DNA from: Nemertoderma westbladi
Taxonomy: Eukaryota > Xenacoelomorpha > Nemertodermatida > Nemertodermatidae
NCBI GenBank assembly: GCA_032718475.1
Contig: JAUCBJ010006160.1
Span: 1-38,527, forward strand
Reading direction: 5' to 3'
DNA length: 38,527 nucleotides
The notes beneath the pieces are model-generated. The model searched no databases. It worked only from the letters and a program-made list of their open reading frames with translations, and was not told the origin of the DNA. The translations under genes were made by a program, and so were the position numbers. Every line of letters begins with the position of its first letter. Positions within the stretch are counted from its first letter, which is position 1. Shown here piece by piece: positions 31,921 through 38,527 of this stretch.

Positions 31921-32202
31921 TTAGTAAGATATTCTAGAACGAGTAATTCTACTAACTACTACACCTATTCCAATATCGCTGGCGTCTCCAAAAACATAGA
32001 GTTGATAAGAATAAGTGGGGAGAATGTGACCGAAATACGCGCGGGAAATCTTAAAGTTCTCTATAGCTGGTAAAGAGTCTTCCCACATCATCCACTTCTT
32101 TAACAGTTCTCCCTTAAGTGGATCATCCCAAGAGTGGTTTTCGAGCCATATCTGGTGAACTAAACTCTGAGCAACTAGGATTACAGGACTAATAAATCCC
32201 AA
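31921..32202 (-). pseudogene. BEL/Pao post-RT (Pao) domain fragment
   Basis: The minus strand reads MGFISPVILVAQSLVHQIW, then a WDDPLKGELLKKW segment and YQLYVFGDASDIGIGVVV, the ordered hallmarks of the Pao domain that follows RT in BEL/Pao polyproteins (the FGDAS stretch begins the RNase H-like part). It stops soon after and no integrase is found. It continues the RT fragment at 32243-32917 after a frame change near 32220. Confidence 0.85.
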
Positions 32203-32242
32203 CGGATCGAAATAAGTGCTCAGAATACTTAGGCAAATCCTC

Positions 32243-33260
32243 TTAGTTCGAATAGGATTGGAAGAATAAAATATCTCTCTCCGTATCCCACTTTAATCCG
32301 AGGGTTTTCGTTTCTGGGAGGTCGTCTATAATGGGGTCGAGATCTTTAGCACCTCGCTCTTCCACTGGGATCGGCTCCAGAAATTCATGGGAGTTGCTGG
32401 TGAATTTCGTTAATTGGAATCCTCCGCGTTGGAGACACTCTACCGTTCCCTTGGCAACCTCGATTGCTTCTTCCACTTTTGGCAGTGATTTGAGGTTGTC
32501 GTCCATATAGATATCGCGTTTGATGTTATCGATGACCCCTTTGGGGAAGGCGTCTCGATTTTCATCAGCAGTGGCACGCACCATCGAGCAAGCGTTAGAT
32601 GTACTAGAGATAATGCCATAGGCCTGGATAGTCATCCAGTACTCTACCGGTTCTTTATCGAAGTCTCCTTCCGGCCACCACAGGAACCATAAGCAATCTC
32701 TGTCTCGTTGCAACGCTTTAACTTGTAGAAACATGCCTTCAATGTTGGAGGCAAATACGATGGAGTTCTGCTGGAGTCGTAATAATATTCCAAACAGCGA
32801 TTGTAATAAGTTGGGTCCCGGCAATAATTCTGAGTTCAGGGACTGGCCTTTGTATAAGGCGGAGCCATCAAACCCATATTCCTTATCGATGAACGTTTTC
32901 AGTTGCGTTTTATACATCTCTTTAGCTTTAACGTTCGAAGATAAACATCGATGTAGTTGCTCGATTCTTTTGATGGCTAACGGTCGATTTATTATTGAAT
33001 CTGGGTTCTCATTTCCTGAAAGGTAAACCGATCTTGTAACGACCCTCCTCTTTGAGCGAGTAGTCGTTGCTTGAATTTATTTAGCTCTCTCCTCCTCTAC
33101 AGATAGAGTTTTATCGTATGAGTTAGGTTCAACAGCTTCCTGTGTAAAGAATCACACAGCATGTTCACCTCTCAGTTTCGCATTGTATCGCTCCACCACT
33201 TCATTGAGTTCGTCAGCCTCATAAGCTAATAACTCGTTATTTTGTTGACATGAGATGAGA
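32243..33260 (-). pseudogene. BEL/Pao reverse transcriptase fragment, several stops
   Basis: The open part (32243-32917) contains VFASNIEGMFLQV (RT motif A), CLWFLWWPEGD, IQAYGIISSTSNA and YMDDNLKSL (motif C, Asp pair intact). In motif A the expected catalytic Asp is Asn, so the enzyme would be inactive even apart from the stops. Before 32917 the frame continues with stops near 32995 and 33080 but keeps the pre-RT helices. No gag or protease is attached on this side, and a MITE lies upstream at 33431. It may be a piece of the same family as the plus-strand gag at 14-17.7 kb, inverted and about 14 kb away. Confidence 0.85.
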
Positions 33261-33261
33261 T

Positions 33262-33474
33262 TTAGATGACATAATTCAGTTTGATTAAACCAGGCTTGAT
33301 TTCGGTGAGTGGTCCTATTACATTATCCTCATCATACAATAACTGGATATCGTCATTATCTGAGGAGCATGGAGTGTCCTCAGCTGTGATTACTTCCTCA
33401 TCCACTGTTTCTATACTCTCACAGTAGTAGGGTCTTGGCCGGCTCTGTGACACTTGGACCCCACTGACACCCAT
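33262..33474 (-). pseudogene. Short acidic reading frame upstream of the BEL/Pao RT
   Basis: This is a 70-codon frame rich in Asp and Glu (EEVITAEDTPCSSDNDDIQL). Its ATG and first 14 or so codons lie inside the neighbouring MITE, so the start is not original. It probably derives from the protease-RT linker of the BEL element, but no motif proves this. Confidence 0.35.
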
Positions 33475-33720
33475 TGGGTGTCATATGACACCCAATTATC
33501 ACCCTATGGGTGTCATTGGCGCCAGACTGTCTGGGTGACACCTCCCAATTAGGCTAATTAGACCCTAATTGAAAGGTGTCATCAATTAATTAGTGCAATT
33601 AAACCCTAACAGGTGTCATATTAGGGTTTAATTGATTATCCTAATTAATCAGACTGATTAGCGCCCTGACACACAATGGGTCATCACTGTTGTGCAAGTG
33701 TCACAGAGCCGGCTCAAGAG
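33431..33720. mobile_element. About 290-bp MITE rich in GTGTCA/TGACAC motifs
   Basis: CCGGCTCTGTGACACTTG at 33439-33456 is the exact reverse complement of CAAGTGTCACAGAGCCGG at 33695-33712, and the symmetry continues outward to TCTTG/CAAGA. Inside, GTGTCA or its complement occurs about ten times, along with CCCTAATTGA/TTTAATTGA stretches that can pair. No clear target duplication was found. It interrupts the BEL/Pao remnant. Confidence 0.8.
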
Positions 33721-34806
33721 GGTGTCATAAGTGACACCGCAGCTCTTATTCATTAATACTTATTTATTTATATTTAATTTTAATTAATTATTTGCATTTT
33801 ATTTTACTTTATTTATTCATTTGTACTTTATTTTAAATTAATTAATTGTATTACTTTTACTTTACACAATGATTTCTATTTTAATTAGTTAGTATTAATT
33901 AGACTAATATTAATTAGTTTTTATATTACTTACCGCTACTAAGTGAGATCATTTTTGGAAGCATCTAACCATAGACTTGCAGCCTTATTTAGCGCTAGGG
34001 TATACAGCTCCCCTACTGGTAACTATTTTGGAGTTAATGTTAGCAAAGTGCCTAAACTTAAGACAAGCTATCGCCTAGGTTACCAGTTACGCATGAATGA
34101 GAAATTTATCGGGGCCCCTCTTAAAATTCTTTGTGCTGAGTCAGGATTGCCTCATTTAAGGAAGCCGCATCCCTATCGATAATCTAATTATGGTATCGCT
34201 AACCATTTTCAGTATACTGTATAATTAAATAGGGCCCTCTTTTAATACATAAGTTTATTTATATATATATATATATAGTTTATCTTCAATTTAATTTGTT
34301 TTTATTTACAACCCTAATGGTTCTACTGTATTATAATTTATGTTTTATAATAACAAGCTATATCCGGTTAATCCGTATTAATTTTCTTTGTACTGAGGTT
34401 ATCGAGGGCGCTCTTTCCAATGGTCCTATTCTCAAAACGATCTAACCTACTGTATAATTAATTACTTAAGACTGCGAGGTATGCGTAATTAACACATCTC
34501 ATTTACCAGTTTTCCTTAAAAACTATGAAGTTATATAGCTTAAGAGTTCTAAGGGGCGAGCCATGAGGCAAGATGTTTGAGGCTTAGTTAGATATATTAT
34601 TACTTAATTTTGACCCCCCAATCGGCATCTACTACGGCATAGGCCATATCTTTTGCAGAGCCATAGAGTAGTCTGAAGTTCCCCAGTCTGCCCCTAGAGG
34701 GCCAAATGTCTCAAAGTGAAAACCATACGGTAGCCATGAATTGGTTACTAGGCAATAATACTGCATTTTGCAACGTTAGGCCTATTGCTAACCGAACGAA
34801 AACTGC
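33721..34806. other. AT-rich non-coding stretch
   Basis: This is made of TTAATTAATT-like sequence, a short (TA)n run at about 34256-34277 and no recognisable gene. A 79-codon plus-strand frame at 33943-34182 resembles nothing I know. Confidence 0.5.
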
Positions 34807-34882
34807 CCTGGTTCAGGCAGGGATCGAACCCATGACATACGGGAGATGTGAATTCAACGCAACCACTACACCAATGTGGAAC
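34807..34882 (-). pseudogene. tRNA-Gly-like SINE head or tRNA pseudogene
   Basis: The minus strand has an A box (TGGTGTAGTGGTTGC) and a B box GGGTTCGATCCC. Between them is ACAT-CTCCCGT-ATGT, a 4-bp stem with a 7-base loop whose anticodon position reads CCC (Gly). The GAATTC before it also occurs in tRNA-Gly genes. The acceptor stem does not pair, so this is a SINE head or pseudogene and not a working tRNA. Confidence 0.65.
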
Positions 34883-34944
34883 AGTAACCTTCGAATTTGT
34901 TCGTTGACGTTCGAATTTGTAAGACTCTCATTTAAGACCTGACA

Positions 34945-36040
34945 CAGACTATGCCTCACTGAGGCATAGACTATGACTCACTGAGGCACTGAGGCATAGA
35001 CTATGCCTCACTGAGGCATTGAGGCATAGACTATGCCTCACTGAGGCATAGACTATGACTCACTGAGGCATAGACTATGCCTCACTGAGGCATAGACTAT
35101 GCCTCACTGAGGCATAGACTATGCCTCACTGAGGCATAGACTGTGACTCACTGAGGCACTGAGGCATAGACTATGCCTCACTGAGGCATTGAGGCATAGA
35201 CTATGCCTCACTGAGGCATAGACTATGCCTCACTGAGGCATAGACTATGACTCACTGAGGCATAGACTATGCCTCACTGAGGCACTGAGGCATAGACTAT
35301 GCCTCACTGAGGCACTGAGGCATAGACTATGCCTCACTGAGGCACTGAGGCATAGACTATGCCTCACTGAGGCACTGAGGCATAGACTATGCCTCACTGA
35401 GGCATAGACTATGACTCACTGAGGCACTGAGGCATAGACTATGCCTCACTGAGGCATAGACTATGACTCACTGAGGCATAGACTATGCCTCACTGAGGCA
35501 TTGAGGCATAGACTATGCCTCACTGAGGCATAGACTATGCCTCATGCCTGAGGCATAGACTATGCTCACTGAGGCACTGAGGCATAGACTATGACTCACT
35601 GAGGCATTGAGGCATAGACTATGCCTCACTGTGGCATTGAGGCATAGACTATGACTCACTGAGGCATTGAGGCATAGACTATGCCTCACTGTGGCATTGA
35701 GGCATAGACTATGCCTCACTGAGGCATTGAGGCATAGACTATGCCTCACTGAGGCATAGACTATGCCTCACTGAGGCATAGACTATGCCTCACTGAGGCA
35801 CTGAGGCATAGACTATGCCTCACTGAGGCATAGACTATGACTCACTGAGGCACTGAGGTATAGACTATGCCTCACTGAGGCATAGACTATGCCTCACTGA
35901 GGCATAGACTATATGACTCACTGAGGCATAGACTATGCCTCGCTGAGGCATTGAGGCATAGACTATGCCTCACTGAGGCATAGACTATGACTCACTGAGG
36001 CGTAGACTATGCCTCACTGAGGCATAGACTATGCCTCACC
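34945..36040. repeat. 22-bp near-palindromic satellite, first array
   Basis: The unit contains GAGGCATAGACTATGCCTC, a palindrome around one A, followed by ACT. The junction TGCCTCACTGAGGCA is palindromic around one C. About 45-50 units with variants (GACTCACTGAGG, inserted CTGAGGCA or TTGAGGCA) fill 1.1 kb. The array ends at CCATGGATGGGC. Confidence 0.97.
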
Positions 36041-36427
36041 ATGGATGGGCTTTACCACTGTACTCGCATCTGCTGTCTCATTGGCTGCTCGATGCCTCAG
36101 ATTAAGGGTCTAAGGCCTTCAAGCTGATCATTTGCTTAGTTTTCTAATTAGAAGGTCGTGAGTTCGAACCCTAGAAGGGCATTATTCTTTTTCCTAGCTC
36201 TTGGCTGACTCTAGTGTACACTAGCTTTGACTCTCCCAGCTATAGTGATAGTATGCAACCTTGGGAGTTAATGTGCGGTCTTATGAGTAAAGGCCAAGAG
36301 ATTAGACTTCAGGTTGCCTCCATTGATTCACTCTTCTTAACTTTATAAAATAACTCAACCCGTATTTAAAGTTTTAAAAATTATGACTTAGTCGACTAAT
36401 TTTCCAAGGTATATTATAAAAACATAT
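36041..36427 (+). repeat. tRNA-like flank after the satellite, first copy
   Basis: This segment is the same as 38163-38527 over all the sequence available (one C/A change seen near 36189). It contains a B-box-like GAGTTCGAACCC at about 36160-36171, preceded by a weak tRNA-like layout, so it may be a SINE that became part of the larger repeat. No reading frame is of note. Confidence 0.8.
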
Positions 36428-36487
36428 AATTTTCTTGAATAAATAGGCCAAATAGTAATAAATAACATGGGGGGTAAATACATTTAT

Positions 36488-36589
36488 AATACTAATATAA
36501 TTATTATGGATAAATAGTCCTAATACTAATATAATTGTTATGGATAAATAGTCCTAATACTAATATAATTGTTTTGGATAAATAGCCCT
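36488..36589. repeat. 34-bp tandem repeat, three copies
   Basis: AATACTAATATAATT, then R-T-T-R-T-GGATAAATAGTCCT-like sequence, repeats three times and ends just before the stop codon of the acidic reading frame on the other strand. Confidence 0.9.
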
Positions 36590-36597
36590 ATTTACTA

Positions 36598-37494
36598 TTA
36601 TGAAAGGAACTCAAACAAACAAATGTCAATAGCGTCGTCCTGCGCGGGCATATACTGAACGAGAGTTTTTTTTATCATAGGTCTTCGAAAATTAGTAAAA
36701 GCTGGTTGATTTACTTTACTTTCATCTTCCTCATTACCCAACTGTTTCTTAATTTTATTCAATTGTTCATTAATTTTCAGTAATTTACTTTTATTTCCCA
36801 GAACCTGTCTTAATATCTCTTCTCTATTTTCCTCATTTTCTTCCATTTGTTTAATAAATTTCCGCATTTGATTTTTGTTTCCTAATATTTGTCTCAATAT
36901 CTCTTCTTTATTTTCATCATTCTCTTCTAAATGTTTAATAAATTTCTGTAATTTAATTTTACTTCCTAGAACTTGGGTCAATGTCGCCTCTTTATTTTCT
37001 TCATTTTCCTTCAAATGTTTAATAATTTTCCGCAATTGATTCTTATTTCCAAGTAATTGCCTCTTTATTTCCTCATTATCATCATTTTCATCCTCTTCTC
37101 CACTTTCCTGATCTTCACTTTCTTCACCCTCTTTCTGACCTTCACTTTCTTCATCCTCTTCCCCGCCTTCACTTTCTTCATCCTCTTCCTGTTCTTCACT
37201 TTCTTCATCCTCTTCCTGTTCTTCACTTTCTTCATTCTCTTCCTGACCTTCGCTATCTTCACCCTCTTCTTGACCTTCACTTTCTTCATCCTCTTCCTGA
37301 TCTTCCTGATCTTCACTTTCTTCGTTCTCAACTTCACTCTCTTCAACTTCATCCTGACCCTCACTATTTTCATTCTCCATCTCATCATCCTCTTCTTCTC
37401 CATCTTTCTCACTCAAATTTTCCTCATTTTCTAGGGGTAACTGTTTTTGTATCCTTTTCAAAATATTCATAACTTTATGAAATTTACTTTCCAT
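36598..37494 (-). CDS. Acidic repeat protein with a four-fold 28-residue repeat, unrecognised
   Basis: This is an uninterrupted 298-codon frame starting at ATG 37494, the first after an in-frame stop at about 37607, and ending in TAA. Residues 1-22 are basic and helical (ILKRIQKQL). Residues 23-140 are almost all Glu, Asp, Ser and Gln in EESEGQEED-type repeats. Residues 141-252 are four repeats of 28 residues with the pattern EEILRQ-LGNK--LRKFIKHLEENEENK. The tail 253-298 is less regular (FRRPMIKKTLVQYMPAQDD). Heptad-spaced Leu/Ile suggests coiled coils. No signal peptide or membrane segment is seen. It sits between two satellite arrays inside a direct repeat. I do not recognise the protein. 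The acidic part alone could be a low-complexity artefact, but the regular 28-residue repeat with conserved Leu and Gly and the ordered ends favour a real protein. Confidence 0.55.
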   Translation of the reverse strand: MESKFHKVMNILKRIQKQLPLENEENLSEKDGEEEDDEMENENSEGQDEVEESEVENEESEDQEDQEEDEESEGQEEGEDSEGQEENEESEEQEEDEESEEQEEDEESEGGEEDEESEGQKEGEESEDQESGEEDENDDNEEIKRQLLGNKNQLRKIIKHLKENEENKEATLTQVLGSKIKLQKFIKHLEENDENKEEILRQILGNKNQMRKFIKQMEENEENREEILRQVLGNKSKLLKINEQLNKIKKQLGNEEDESKVNQPAFTNFRRPMIKKTLVQYMPAQDDAIDICLFEFLS

Positions 37495-37609
37495 TGTCTG
37501 TTTTATATTTAATATATCACGCTCATCTCTCTTTTTCTTTTCATCTTCACTAAAAATATCTTCGGATTTTTTAAATTTTTTTGGTAATGGAGTTCATTAT
37601 GGAGAGTAT

Positions 37610-38162
37610 GCCTCAATGGAGGCATTGAGGCATAGACTATGCCTCACTGAGGCATAGACTATGCCTCACTGAGGCACTGAGGCATAGACTATGCCTCACT
37701 GAGGCATAGACTATGACTCACTGAGGCACTGAGGCATAGACTATGCCTCACTGAGGCATAGACTATGACTCACTGAGGCACTGAGGCATAGACTATGCCT
37801 CACTGAGGCATAGACTATGCCTCACTGAGGCATAGTCTATGCCTCAGTGAGTCATATAGTCTATGCCTCAGTGAGGCATAGTCTATGCCTCACTGAGGCA
37901 TAGACTATGCCTCACTGAGGCACTGAGGCATAGACTATGCCTCACTGAGGCATAGACTATGACTCACTGAGGCACTGAGGCATAGACTATGCCTCACTGA
38001 GGCATAGACTATGCCTCACTGAGGCATAGACTATATGACTCACTGAGGCATAGACTATGCCTCGCTGAGGCATTGAGGCATAGACTATGCCTCACTGAGG
38101 CATAGACTATGACTCACTGAGGCGTAGACTATGCCTCACTGAGGCATAGACTATGCCTCACC
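37610..38162. repeat. 22-bp near-palindromic satellite, second array
   Basis: Same unit as the first array. About 24 units. Units at about 37829-37890 read with T in place of A at the palindrome centre and G in place of C at the joint, showing that this small block is inverted relative to the rest. From about 37890 onward the order of variants matches the first array, shifted by 2,122 bp. Confidence 0.95.
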
Positions 38163-38527
38163 ATGGATGGGCTTTACCACTGTACTCGCATCTGCTGTCT
38201 CATTGGCTGCTCGATGCCTCAGATTAAGGGTCTAAGGCCTTCAAGCTGATCATTTGCTTAGTTTTCTAATTAGAAGGTCGTGAGTTCGAACCCTAGAAGG
38301 GCATTATTATTTTTCCTAGCTCTTGGCTGACTCTAGTGTACACTAGCTTTGACTCTCCCAGCTATAGTGATAGTATGCAACCTTGGGAGTTAATGTGCGG
38401 TCTTATGAGTAAAGGCCAAGAGATTAGACTTCAGGTTGCCTCCATTGATTCACTCTTCTTAACTTTATAAAATAACTCAACCCGTATTTAAAGTTTTAAA
38501 AATTATGACTTAGTCGACTAATTTTCC
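38163..38527 (+). repeat. tRNA-like flank after the satellite, second copy (cut by window end)
   Basis: This matches 36041-36405 base for base apart from one change seen. It continues past the window, so a further copy of the acidic reading frame could follow. Confidence 0.9.

Noticed and set aside
34945-36040. CRISPR-like array
   Set aside because: There are no unique spacers; unit follows unit directly, and the host is an animal. It is a satellite.
36150-36180. A functional tRNA gene at the B-box-like GAGTTCGAACCC
   Set aside because: T-arm and acceptor stems do not pair and no clear A box is at the right distance; a SINE or tRNA-like remnant is more likely.
37057-37434. Hydrophobic plus-strand frame (FILFLTFTFF repeats) that looks like a membrane protein
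   Set aside because: It is the complement of the Glu-rich GAA/GAG codons of the minus-strand acidic frame, which always gives Phe/Leu-rich antisense.

Overview
This window is nuclear DNA from an invertebrate animal. It holds a GT-AG intron in a receptor-type phospholipase C gamma gene, BEL/Pao and non-LTR retroelement remains, tRNA-derived SINEs, MITEs and several kilobases of satellite DNA. BEL/Pao elements and phospholipase C gamma point to Metazoa. I cannot name the phylum from sequence alone. Nothing looks bacterial: there are no operons, Shine-Dalgarno sites or rRNA.

Layout. At 1-3.65 kb (minus strand) lies a decayed BEL/Pao-like gag-protease region rich in C homopolymers. At 4.37-9.03 kb is a 41-bp satellite of roughly 110 units with a higher-order period. 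At 9.17-10.66 kb is a nested palindromic (foldback) element, with a second copy of its right end at about 11.0 kb. At 11.6-12.6 kb are short repeats plus an LTR-like TATA/AATAAA arrangement, followed at 14.2-17.7 kb (plus strand) by a BEL/Pao gag-protease region broken by a frame change and two in-frame stops. At 17.78-18.0 kb is a short hairpin array. At 18.94-19.27 kb is a small open coiled-coil reading frame. At 19.6-20.6 kb (minus strand) are a SINE with an amplified promoter box and an RT fragment.

The one clear host gene is PLC gamma at 21.0-26.2 kb: two large coding exons (433 + 787 codons) joined in phase 0 across a 1.5-kb intron. Its domain order is PH, EF-hand region, PLC-X, half PH, SH2, SH2, half PH, PLC-Y, C2. 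The SH3 domain normally found between the second SH2 and the second half PH is absent, and the second SH2 carries a charged seven-residue tandem repeat. All X-box catalytic residues are present, so the enzyme should hydrolyse PIP2.

From 27.4 to 33.7 kb there are three or four MITEs (one nested in a LINE with a 9-bp target duplication), a 5'-truncated LINE on the minus strand, a degenerate minisatellite and a BEL/Pao RT fragment on the minus strand. From 34.9 kb to the end, two arrays of a near-palindromic 22-bp satellite, each followed by the same tRNA-like flank, form a direct repeat offset by 2,122 bp. Between them sits an intact 298-codon acidic, repeat-containing reading frame on the minus strand. 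This looks like the start of a tandem macrosatellite that may carry a gene.
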